42,784 bases of DNA from a bacterium (lineage in GTDB: Bacteria > Krumholzibacteriota > Krumholzibacteriia > LZORAL124-64-63), in assembly GCA_024223715.1 (NCBI GenBank), contig JAAEOA010000436.1, positions 1 through 42,784 on the forward strand, in the 5' to 3' direction. The notes under the pieces were generated by a model that saw only the letters and a list, made by a program, of their open reading frames with translations, had not been told where the DNA came from and did not search any database. Positions 15,586 to 23,370 of this stretch are shown piece after piece. How positions within the stretch are numbered: the first letter of the stretch is position 1; every line of letters starts with the position of its first letter. The position numbers and the translations under genes are program-made.

Positions 15586-17766
15586 CTATTCCACAGGAAC
15601 GGCATCCTCGGCTCCAATGGCATCTTCCTGCCCCATCACATAATGCAGGAACCACTGAAGCTCCCGGGTCTGATAATCAATCATGTGACTGGGTTTGTTA
15701 ATCCCATGACCTTCGCCAGGATATAGAACCAGGCGGCTGGGCGTTCCATTCAGCTGTAAATAACTGAACATTTCAATGGACTGACGGGGATCTACCGGAT
15801 GGTCTTCAGTACCATGCATAATTAAAGTGGGCGTTACAATTTTGTTGGCCCGTGATGCGGGACTGTGCTCCCACATCAGCTGCAGGTCGCCATCCCAGGG
15901 CTGATCATAACTGTCGATAAAAAGCTGCGGGTTATTCTGACCCATGGCCGACACATAATTCCAAATACCGGCAATGGAAACTGCAGCTTTGAAACGATCG
16001 GTGCGACTGACCACTACGTTGGTCATCAGACCGCCATAGCTGTAGCCGGTGAAGCCCAAACGGTCCGCATCAATAACGCCACGGTCTGCAAGATCATCGA
16101 TGGCGGCCATGATGTCTTTAAAATCATTAGTACCGAAGTTGCGGTGAACTCCCCGCAGGAATTCCTCTCCATAAGCCGTCCCACCGCGAGGGTTAACAAT
16201 GAGCACAGCAAAACCCTTTTGAGCCAAAACCTGCCACGGATAACGTGTGGTCCAGGCATTGCCATATCGATAAAAAGGTCCGCCGTGCATTTCAATAATG
16301 GCAGGCAGTTTTTCATCCATTCCCGCTCCCGGTGGCAGGAACAGGAAACCTTCCACAAACCCATTTTCAAAACCAGGCAAACGTACCAGCTGAGGCGCGG
16401 GCAGATTGTAATTTTCAACCGAATCATTCACCGAAGCCAGAGCCTTCATTTTTTTGCCGGGGCGACCGACAAACAAAGTTCCGGGTTTGTCCAGGCTAGA
16501 TTCAATGTAAGCCAGAGTGCCAGCGGACAGGCTCATGCCACCCATATTCCCCTGCAGGTCTGTCAGTTGTTCCAGCTTGCTCTTCCGGGTATCCACTTTG
16601 TACAAATCAAGACTGGCACCATCGGCTGCACGTAAATACACGTGACGGCTGTTTTTATCCCAAACCGGAGCAGCGCCAGGAGTGCTGCCGGACCCACCAA
16701 GAGTGAGTTGAGTTTCCCCCGTAGTTATGGTGGTTTCGCCACTGGCCAAATCACGCACCGCTACATCTTTTAGGTTCAGATAAGCCCGGTAATCAGAACT
16801 GCGGTCAGTGTAAAAAGCGAGTTTTTTGCCATCAGGACTGAAGGCAGCCATGGAGGCATGACGCTTCTGGTCGGAAATGATTTCCAGATCACCACTGGCC
16901 ACATCAACCAAAGCCACCCGGTGATCTTCGTCCACCAAACCGGTGAAGCGAGGGTTTAAGGTCAGGGCTAAAGTTTTCCCATCGGGAGACCAGGCCACAT
17001 GCAGAGGATTTTGAGGATTGAAGGTCAGTTGACGAGCTTCCTCTTCCGTGCAGGGACCGTTTTCGCCAACAGCAACAATCCACAGTTGCTGATAATCCTG
17101 TGGTTGCTCCAGACGGTCAAACACTGTCCAGTCCTGGCGGTCATCTGATACCTCAAAGATGTCTGCATCTAAGGGATTAGCTTCTTCGGCGGCTTCATCA
17201 GCCTCTTCATCAGCCATTTCATCAGCAGCTTCTTCAGGAGTTGAATCAGAGTCTTCTTCTTCCGGATCAGCCGGGTCTGCAAAAACAGCCAGGTATTGAC
17301 CATCCGGGGACCACCAGTAAGCACCCACGCCGCCTTCAATGTCAGTCACCGGGCGAGGTTCTGAACCATCCAGTGGGTTGATCCAAACCTGAGCGGCCTC
17401 TTCATGGGCGCGAATGAAACTCAGGGCCCCGTCGGGTCGCCAGGCCAGAGCACCGGCAGCGCCATCAATATAGGTAAGCTGACGGGCTTTCCCGGAATCA
17501 ACATCTCCCAGCCACAAGCGGGTAATGCGTTTGTCATCTTCCAGACTGCGGCGGCTGTGCAGCCAGGCCACCTGCTGGCCATCGGGGGAAACCACCGGAG
17601 ACATCATGATGGGGATTTCCAGGAAGCGGGCCAGATTAAATTCCAGAGAGTTGTCCTGGTCAGAAGATGCGGAATCAGCCAGAGCAGAAGAAAACAACAG
17701 ACTCAGCGTCAGAAAAGCTACGAGCCAGGCCTGTTTGATTTGGGTTTGATTGCGGTCAGCGTTCAT
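15586..17766 (-). CDS. Secreted S9 family prolyl oligopeptidase-like serine peptidase
   Basis: This 726-residue protein has a signal peptide (about 1-30, ALADSAS). Residues 45-440 form a WD40/TolB-like beta-propeller (repeats such as AWSPDGKTLALTL and AAFSPDGKKLAFY). Residues 460-710 are an alpha/beta hydrolase domain with oxyanion-region HGGPFYRYG, nucleophile GYSYGG (Ser about 576), HGTEDHPVD (catalytic Asp) and GEGHGI (catalytic His). All three catalytic residues are present. It probably degrades short peptides in the periplasm or outside. An acidic, low-complexity insertion of about 30 residues (EEEDSDSTPEEAADEM onward) interrupts the propeller near residue 170. The start has GGAGGC upstream. 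It is separate from the zinc operon, which ends about 68 nt before this gene's start. Confidence 0.93.
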   Translation of the reverse strand: MNADRNQTQIKQAWLVAFLTLSLLFSSALADSASSDQDNSLEFNLARFLEIPIMMSPVVSPDGQQVAWLHSRRSLEDDKRITRLWLGDVDSGKARQLTYIDGAAGALAWRPDGALSFIRAHEEAAQVWINPLDGSEPRPVTDIEGGVGAYWWSPDGQYLAVFADPADPEEEDSDSTPEEAADEMADEEADEAAEEANPLDADIFEVSDDRQDWTVFDRLEQPQDYQQLWIVAVGENGPCTEEEARQLTFNPQNPLHVAWSPDGKTLALTLNPRFTGLVDEDHRVALVDVASGDLEIISDQKRHASMAAFSPDGKKLAFYTDRSSDYRAYLNLKDVAVRDLASGETTITTGETQLTLGGSGSTPGAAPVWDKNSRHVYLRAADGASLDLYKVDTRKSKLEQLTDLQGNMGGMSLSAGTLAYIESSLDKPGTLFVGRPGKKMKALASVNDSVENYNLPAPQLVRLPGFENGFVEGFLFLPPGAGMDEKLPAIIEMHGGPFYRYGNAWTTRYPWQVLAQKGFAVLIVNPRGGTAYGEEFLRGVHRNFGTNDFKDIMAAIDDLADRGVIDADRLGFTGYSYGGLMTNVVVSRTDRFKAAVSIAGIWNYVSAMGQNNPQLFIDSYDQPWDGDLQLMWEHSPASRANKIVTPTLIMHGTEDHPVDPRQSIEMFSYLQLNGTPSRLVLYPGEGHGINKPSHMIDYQTRELQWFLHYVMGQEDAIGAEDAVPVE

Positions 17767-17833
17767 GAGAGCCTCCGGTTGGGTCTATTGAATCGGAATC
17801 GAGCCTTTAAAATAGTAGATTGCACTGAAAAAA

Positions 17834-18682
17834 TCACTCTTGGCGACCTAAAAACCTGCGAGAATTCAAAACAGCGGGAACCGCTCCAACCAAAAACAAA
17901 ACAACAACCACCATGGAAACCGGTGGAATATCCAAAGCAATGGAGGCCAGAAAGCCCACAACGGTACCAGCCAAAGCCACTAAGGAAACACCAGTGAGGA
18001 ATGAATTCAAACCACGGACCTGGCCTTCCACCATCAGGGCCGGCACAGCCAACAAACCCAGGGTAAGCAGCGGACCAACCCATATGACCCCCGCGGCAAT
18101 TATTAGCGCACCTGCCACACGAAACCCGAGCAAGGCCCGGCGTCCCCGACTTCCGTAACGTACCAAAAGGCCTTCTTCATCCAGCGCCAGGGCAAACAAA
18201 ATTCCCCGGAAGCGGAAAGCCAATATCATGGCCAAAAAAGTGAGCCCCACAAACCCCAACAACTCAGGCACACTCATGGCCAGCACTTCACCCCGAAGCA
18301 TGTCATGAACGTGAGCTTCCACCCGGGGACTGACCGCCCCCATTAACAAGGTCACCGCTTCACTGGCACAGAAGACTCCGGCCAATAACATAGCCCGGCG
18401 CCTGCCCGATGTTCCTTGCGCCCCACGACCAGGCAAAAACAAACTCACCAAAAGAATAGCCGACACTGCGGCAATATAGAGTATCCATGACGAGTCAGGA
18501 TCAACACCCAAACTCACGGCAAAAACGATGGCTGCCGCCCCGACAGGCGGCAGCGCCAAGCCCAAAAGAATCTCATCGCGCAGGGCCAGAAAAGCTCCCA
18601 AAGGCGCAGCCGTAACGGAATAAATAGCCGCCCCAACAAAAGGAATCCAACTGAATTGAAGGACCATCAGAAAATCAGACAT
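17834..18682 (-). CDS. znuB: Zinc ABC transporter permease
   Basis: This 282-residue integral membrane protein has about eight or nine helices and the ABC-3 (ZnuB/MntB) family pattern, for example FVGAAIYSVTAAPLGAFLAL near the start and GVIWVGPLLTLGLLAVPALM in the second half. It should form the inner-membrane channel that passes zinc from ZnuA to the cytoplasm, powered by the ATPase encoded just upstream. The ATPase reading frame overlaps its start by 8 nt. It is the last gene of the six-gene operon. Confidence 0.9.
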   Translation of the reverse strand: MSDFLMVLQFSWIPFVGAAIYSVTAAPLGAFLALRDEILLGLALPPVGAAAIVFAVSLGVDPDSSWILYIAAVSAILLVSLFLPGRGAQGTSGRRRAMLLAGVFCASEAVTLLMGAVSPRVEAHVHDMLRGEVLAMSVPELLGFVGLTFLAMILAFRFRGILFALALDEEGLLVRYGSRGRRALLGFRVAGALIIAAGVIWVGPLLTLGLLAVPALMVEGQVRGLNSFLTGVSLVALAGTVVGFLASIALDIPPVSMVVVVLFLVGAVPAVLNSRRFLGRQE

Positions 18683-19316
18683 TTGCCAATTCCTTCCGGC
18701 AGGATTCCACTTTAATAACTCTGGTTGGTTTCAACCATTGACTTACGTGCGAGGTGATAACCATACCCAATCCATCCTGACGCAAATTTTCGAGAAGCAC
18801 GCCAATTTGACCGGCCGTTTCCGAATCAACATTGACTGTGGGTTCATCAAGAATCAACAGTTGTGGATCTCCCACCAACGCCCGCGCCACAAGCACTCGC
18901 TGCCTTTGGCCCCCGCTCAAACTCCCATACAGAATCTGTCCCTTGTTTTCGATACCCACTTGGGCAAGAGCTTTCCTGGCTCTGGTTTCTCCTCCACCCC
19001 AATCCATGGGTTGCCCGGTCCGTACTATGTCCAACGCTGTGGCCGGCACCGATTGATCGATCACCGACTCCTGAGGCACATAAGCAACCGATGCCCGATC
19101 CATAAGCCAAATCACCTTCCCCGTCCGCTTTTGGGTCAGGCCCAAAAGCCCTCGCAAAATGGTGGTTTTTCCCGACCCGTTGTCCCCGGTAAGCAGAACG
19201 ACTTCCTTTTCCGCCACTTCAAAACCAACCGGACCTGCCGGAGTGAACCAACCATCTCTGCGCCGGTATCCCCATTGGCCCTTTTCAACCGTCAACAACA
19301 AACTGTGGTTACTCAT
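18675..19316 (-). CDS. znuC: Zinc ABC transporter ATP-binding protein
   Basis: This 213-residue ATPase has Walker A GDNGSGKTT, a Q-loop at YVPQES, the signature LSGGQRQRVLVARAL, Walker B LLILDEP and the H-loop VITSHV. It is slightly short for ZnuC but complete. It would energise zinc import together with the permease. The start ATG overlaps the stop of znuA (ATGA), and the stop overlaps znuB, so the three are translationally coupled. Confidence 0.93.
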   Translation of the reverse strand: MSNHSLLLTVEKGQWGYRRRDGWFTPAGPVGFEVAEKEVVLLTGDNGSGKTTILRGLLGLTQKRTGKVIWLMDRASVAYVPQESVIDQSVPATALDIVRTGQPMDWGGGETRARKALAQVGIENKGQILYGSLSGGQRQRVLVARALVGDPQLLILDEPTVNVDSETAGQIGVLLENLRQDGLGMVITSHVSQWLKPTRVIKVESCRKELANV

Positions 19317-20221
19317 TTGAGATCCATCCCTTCGAGTAATTGCTGCAAATTATATTGTTGAAGCTGCCCCCAGGTACCGGCTTCTGAAACGGCACCTGCC
19401 ATATTGCCAATCTGGACGGCGGAAATCCCTATCCGGTCGGCAAATTTTTCGGGTAATTTTGATGGTTGCGCCTGATTGTAAATAACGAGCTGAACCTTTT
19501 GTTTTTGGGCTGTTTTTGACAATTGGGCCAAATGACGAGCCGTGGGTTCAATGCCTGGCTTCGGCTCCAAAGTTCCCACAACGTCCATCCCGTAAAATGT
19601 GGCCAGGTAAGAAATATCAGCATGGTAACTGATCACTTTTATTCCAGCCAGTGCGGCTCCTTTGTCTTTCAACACAGCGACCAACGAATCCAGCTCACCA
19701 GAATATTCAGTCAAATTTGCATCGTATTCAGAGGATCCTTCAGGGTCGAACTCCATCAGGGCGTAGGCAATGTTCTCAGCCATAAAACGCCCATTTTGCG
19801 GGCCTATATTTATGTGCGGATTTCCTTCGGCATGCTGTTCTCCTTCAGACCGGCTAATCACTTCAGGAATATCCAGCAACTGAACACCTTCGTGCACCTC
19901 GATCCAGCCTTCACGGTATTCCATAATGCGATTGTTGCGAGCCTCCGCAGCCAGAGCAGGCAACCAGGAATGCTCTGCGTCCAGCCCCAGAGAAATCAGC
20001 AAATCTGCTTTGTGAAGTTTTGGAATGAAGCTGGGCCGGGCAGGAACTCCGTGCAAATCTTCGCGACCACTGGCCAGGACCGTCAGCTTAATTCGGTCGC
20101 CGCCAATTCTTTTGGCCATATCTCCTAGGTCGGGAATGGAAGCCACAACGTTCACTTCGGCAAAACAAATCCCGCACCACAAAACCAGTGCTGAAGTTAG
20201 TATTACTTTCATGGTATTCAT
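19313..20221 (-). CDS. znuA: Zinc ABC transporter substrate-binding protein
   Basis: This 302-residue periplasmic cluster A-I binding protein has a signal peptide (about 1-21). Likely metal ligands sit in the usual places: His in GREDLHGVPARP, His in EGNPHINIGP and His in ISYHADISYLATFYGMD. The long His-rich loop of E. coli ZnuA is reduced to a short EGEQHAEGN stretch. The C-terminus (VSEAGTWGQLQQYNLQQLLEG) is normal for the family. It captures zinc and delivers it to the permease. Metal choice between zinc and manganese is inferred from the His-rich neighbours. Its ATG overlaps the stop of the barrel gene. Confidence 0.9.
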   Translation of the reverse strand: MNTMKVILTSALVLWCGICFAEVNVVASIPDLGDMAKRIGGDRIKLTVLASGREDLHGVPARPSFIPKLHKADLLISLGLDAEHSWLPALAAEARNNRIMEYREGWIEVHEGVQLLDIPEVISRSEGEQHAEGNPHINIGPQNGRFMAENIAYALMEFDPEGSSEYDANLTEYSGELDSLVAVLKDKGAALAGIKVISYHADISYLATFYGMDVVGTLEPKPGIEPTARHLAQLSKTAQKQKVQLVIYNQAQPSKLPEKFADRIGISAVQIGNMAGAVSEAGTWGQLQQYNLQQLLEGMDLK

Positions 20222-21480
20222 CGCTGCCCCCCATGAGTGTGATAGCCAATGACGCCATCAAATTGAATGATGATTTGGTTTACGTCTTCAGGAAAACCCG
20301 CCTGATCGTCGTGCACATATTCCAGGCGGATTTTCTGGTAATGGCTGACATTCCAGGTCAGAAAACTCCCCATGCGAGTGCGCTGTTCTGAATTATGGAC
20401 CTCACCGAATTTTTCGTAATAAACACCAAAATCCCAGCGGCGATTCATACGGTACCGTGCCCAGGTGAACGCCCCCGAATCCATTAGAGTTCGCTTGACC
20501 CAATAATCGTCATCAAGAATTTCATCCTGTTGTCGGTTGTGTACAAACTCCACACCAAAATCGAGGCCCCGATACAGGTTTTGTTCCACTGGGTTCCAAA
20601 ACACCGCCAAATCAATTCCGGTTGTGGTCTTACTGTAAGTTGTATCATCATAACGCTGACTTTGACGATAAGCATCCTGATAGATGATGCTCGCTCCAAC
20701 ATCGGCACTCCAGTTCAAGCCGAATTCCAATGATGTTTGCAGGCGACTCAGCCAAGCCAGTTCAGCCAGGCCTTTGTTCGCTCCGGCCGAGACCGGCGAA
20801 TCTGGATCATCGAGCTGAGAGTAATAATAATCTTCAGCAGCGGGATTATCCGGGCAGTGCAAATCATCTCCGTGAAAGTGGCATCCCGGTGGTGGGTTGT
20901 CCGGACCAAAGGCGGCCAGACTGCTGGCCGGGTCAGTATCATGACTGTGACCTTCAAATCCATTAAAAACCCCAAAATGTCCTTCAAGGTAATGGTCCGT
21001 TGGAGCCAACCAACTTAACTCCAGGCCTGTGGGCAGCAAATGTCCGCCAAAATACTCATTCAATATCCTCGGTTCGCTGGCAAAAGGCATGCTGTGACTG
21101 TGGAATTGACTCCAGCGGCCAAAACTGGCCAGGAATTGTCCAGCCCTGGCTTTAAAACTAAACGGAAGGGAATGAACTGTTGCGAACAACTCGTGCACTT
21201 CGGCACCTTCGCTGGAAAAAGCGGCATTAAAATCGATGCGGGCATAAGGATCCAAATCCGCGCCGATGCTCATCTCTGCTGTAGATATATTGAAACCGCG
21301 GGTCTTCCAGATTTGGTTTCCGTCAGAATTTTTTTCCGCATTATGCATGTCGAATTTTAAGTCATAAACAAAGCCGATGTCAGGATTTTGCCAGGCCCCT
21401 AAACCGCCACCTGCCTGAGCCAATACAACGCTGGAATGAACTATGAAAACTAACATGAGTAATGATTTTATTATTCGCAT
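20218..21480 (-). CDS. Outer-membrane beta-barrel protein with His-rich loops, zinc-linked
   Basis: This 420-residue protein has a signal peptide (cleavage near VLAQA). The rest alternates in the manner of a 12-18 strand barrel: IGFVYDLKFDMHNAE, GFNISTAEMSIGADLDPYAR, FSFKARAGQFLASFGRW and others. The last strand region is KIRLEYVHDDQAGF. Loops are rich in histidine, such as QFHSHSMPF, EGHSHDTD, and CHFHGDDLHCPDN with two cysteines. No TonB box or plug domain is visible, so it looks like a passive or gated porin. It sits between an AztD-like lipoprotein and znuA with overlaps on both sides, which suggests it admits zinc across the outer membrane. The start has GGAGGC directly upstream, inside the preceding gene. 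Confidence 0.82.
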   Translation of the reverse strand: MRIIKSLLMLVFIVHSSVVLAQAGGGLGAWQNPDIGFVYDLKFDMHNAEKNSDGNQIWKTRGFNISTAEMSIGADLDPYARIDFNAAFSSEGAEVHELFATVHSLPFSFKARAGQFLASFGRWSQFHSHSMPFASEPRILNEYFGGHLLPTGLELSWLAPTDHYLEGHFGVFNGFEGHSHDTDPASSLAAFGPDNPPPGCHFHGDDLHCPDNPAAEDYYYSQLDDPDSPVSAGANKGLAELAWLSRLQTSLEFGLNWSADVGASIIYQDAYRQSQRYDDTTYSKTTTGIDLAVFWNPVEQNLYRGLDFGVEFVHNRQQDEILDDDYWVKRTLMDSGAFTWARYRMNRRWDFGVYYEKFGEVHNSEQRTRMGSFLTWNVSHYQKIRLEYVHDDQAGFPEDVNQIIIQFDGVIGYHTHGGQR

Positions 21481-22715
21481 GATGCCTCCGGATATTCGGA
21501 AAGAATGCTTACTGAAGGATCAAGGCTGGTAACAAAAATCCAATCTGAATGGGCATTGACTTCAAAGCCCGTATCTTCATGCCAACTTTCTTCTTCAAAA
21601 TGCCAAAAGTGAATATCCCCATTGTCTTTGTCCATCAACCACAGAAACGAACCATCTTCTGACAAAGCTGCAGCCAGGTCGGCTTTTTCTACGGTTAAAG
21701 TAGTCACCTCACCTGAATCCAACTCCACCACATAGGCCCTTTGGGCGAACAAATCGGTAAACACGGCTCGGCTGCCATCGCCACTAAGGCACAAATTGCC
21801 ACCGGCACGATTCCAGGCCAACTGAGCTCCTGGCAATTCCAGGACTTGCCAGGATCGCTCGTCCATACTCAACAACCAGATTTCAGAGGCATTTCCTTCT
21901 TCCAGTTTAACAGGAGCCAAGGCCATTTGTTGGCCAGATCCATGGAAAAGGAAATTTACCCGACCCGAAGACGGATAAGCCAGATGCGTGAGAATATCCT
22001 GTCCTGCAAAATCCACCACCGAGACCCCATTTAAACAGGGTATAAATGCCTGCTCATTCTGCTCGTAATAAGCCTCACCATGCGCGAGGGTATCAATGCT
22101 GACCGTTGCTTCAATTTCTCCCGATTGGATATTAATAAAGCGAGCCCACTTTTCATTCATGTGGGTGGCCAGAATAAGGTTGTTTGCCAGGAGGGAACCG
22201 GAGTGAGGAGACCCGTGCCCCACAGTCACCGGTTCAAGGCTTTCCACGTCCACAAGAGTAAAATCCTCATCGGAATCGTTAGCCCAGCTGACAGTCTGCC
22301 CAGCCGGATCTTTAGTCAGGTGAGCATTTCCCTGCCCGGTAATAACGGTCCCCAAACTGACGGGAATTTCCATGTGAGCATGATCGCCATGAGTTTCAAA
22401 GCCAGCGGAAAATGCATATCCCTGACCGTTCGACCCCATCCAGACCGAGGGATTCTCAGCTGGCCCAGCCAATATTTCATGCATGGTGCCATGAGGTTGA
22501 GCGTAAAAAGTGGCATACAAACAACCCGTGCTTCCATGATAAACACGCAAACTATCCTGATGAGCATCAAATGCCCATAGCCAGGAATTCGTTTCCTCCG
22601 ATGAATTTGTATCCGCTGGACCAAGTATCTGGTCATCCTCTGCCCCGCAAGAAGCCAGTAGCAAGCCTACACCCACAACAAAAAGTACTATTGCTAAATA
22701 TTTCCAGGAAATCAT
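21471..22715 (-). CDS. AztD-like zinc metallochaperone lipoprotein
   Basis: This 414-residue lipoprotein has a hydrophobic N-terminus with lipobox LLASC. The mature part has propeller-like repeats (AFDAHQDSLRVYHG, GQDILTHLAYPSSG, LSMDERSWQVLELP, LSEDGSFLWLMDKDNG). A histidine cluster near residue 110 (ETHGDHAHMEI) and others (VGHGSPHSG) are like the metal site of AztD, a propeller that hands zinc to the AztC/ZnuA binding protein. AztD is normally a soluble periplasmic protein; here the lipobox would tether it to a membrane. The family call is from motif memory and gene context. The start has AGGAGG, and the last 10 nt overlap the barrel gene. Confidence 0.72.
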   Translation of the reverse strand: MISWKYLAIVLFVVGVGLLLASCGAEDDQILGPADTNSSEETNSWLWAFDAHQDSLRVYHGSTGCLYATFYAQPHGTMHEILAGPAENPSVWMGSNGQGYAFSAGFETHGDHAHMEIPVSLGTVITGQGNAHLTKDPAGQTVSWANDSDEDFTLVDVESLEPVTVGHGSPHSGSLLANNLILATHMNEKWARFINIQSGEIEATVSIDTLAHGEAYYEQNEQAFIPCLNGVSVVDFAGQDILTHLAYPSSGRVNFLFHGSGQQMALAPVKLEEGNASEIWLLSMDERSWQVLELPGAQLAWNRAGGNLCLSGDGSRAVFTDLFAQRAYVVELDSGEVTTLTVEKADLAAALSEDGSFLWLMDKDNGDIHFWHFEEESWHEDTGFEVNAHSDWIFVTSLDPSVSILSEYPEASCE

Positions 22716-22792
22716 TCTTTCCTCCTGTGTTGGTTAATCGGAACCACAACCGAGTCAATCCCGGTTATTTGCTTTTTAGTAAAAAAGTTCGA

Positions 22793-23080
22793 TTAGTGAA
22801 CAGGAGGAGCGCGGGAAGATTGGCTGTTCCAGAAAGTTTGACTTAGATGAATAAAAAAAGGAGGAAAGACTTTTTCCCAGAAAAGAAAGACCTGGGGAAC
22901 AAAAATTAAACCTACCAGAACTATAAAAATACTCGTGGCAGCCAGGCACCAGAAGCAATCTCCTTTTGTTCCCCCTGAAAAATGATCATGACCGTGATGA
23001 TGATAGGCAACCCCAACAACAAGCACCAGCAAACTGATAACCAGCAGAAAGGGAATTACGATTTCTATCAATCGTCTCAT
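22793..23080 (-). CDS. Small His-rich two-helix membrane protein leading the zinc operon
   Basis: This 95-residue protein is counted from an ATG at 23080; an upstream ATG at 23107 is less likely. Two hydrophobic helices (about 4-26 and 45-68) flank a short loop holding HHHGHDH, followed by CFWC at the start of the second helix. The tail contains another proline-histidine end (APPVH). The His cluster and CxxC suggest metal binding. It is the first gene of the zinc operon, about 77 nt before the AztD-like lipoprotein, and may help sense or pass zinc at the inner membrane. I do not recognise the family. DUF2946-type small proteins have similar features. Confidence 0.72.
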   Translation of the reverse strand: MRRLIEIVIPFLLVISLLVLVVGVAYHHHGHDHFSGGTKGDCFWCLAATSIFIVLVGLIFVPQVFLFWEKVFPPFFIHLSQTFWNSQSSRAPPVH

Positions 23081-23105
23081 TAAAATCCTTCGTGTCTGAA
23101 ACTCC

Positions 23106-23143
23106 AATGCTACTCAATATGATGGCATTTTTAGAAGTGTCAA
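23106..23143 (-). promoter_or_regulatory. Putative promoter and operator of the zinc operon
   Basis: On the minus strand a perfect TTGACA (23138-23143) is followed after 16 nt by CATATT, a fair -10. An imperfect inverted repeat with AATGC and GCATT ends (23106-23129) covers the -10. A Zur-type repressor could bind there. This is weak evidence, and no Zur gene is in the window. Confidence 0.4.
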
Positions 23144-23150
23144 ATCCCTG

Positions 23151-23214
23151 CTTTGCGCGTAACCCTTCCCCATGTAAAAATAATCCATGGTTTTTGCGTA
23201 ATATCCCTTCCTCA
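23151..23214. repeat. Direct repeat GCGTAA..CCCTTCC in the divergent zinc/nuclease intergenic region
   Basis: Two similar blocks, TTTGCGCGTAACCCTTCC (23152-23169) and TTTGCGTAATATCCCTTCC (23193-23211), are spaced about 40 bp apart, close to four helical turns. They lie between the divergent zinc operon and nuclease promoters and could be a regulator's binding sites. Confidence 0.35.
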
Positions 23215-23228
23215 AACAGTATAATTAT

Positions 23229-23257
23229 TTGAATTTTCCTTAGTTTTGCAGTATAAT
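23229..23257 (+). promoter_or_regulatory. Sigma-70-like promoter of the secreted nuclease gene
   Basis: TTGAAT (23229-23234), a 17-nt spacer and a perfect TATAAT (23252-23257) face the nuclease gene. This gives an untranslated leader of about 107 nt before its ATG at 23371. Confidence 0.6.
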
Positions 23258-23370
23258 ACTAAGACAAATCTGCAATTTCGCTGAATGGTACTTCATTTAT
23301 TCAGCAAATGTCTCTGAAGTGTATTAATTGTATCGTCCACTGCCATCCCAAACACCACCGAGGTGCCCGA

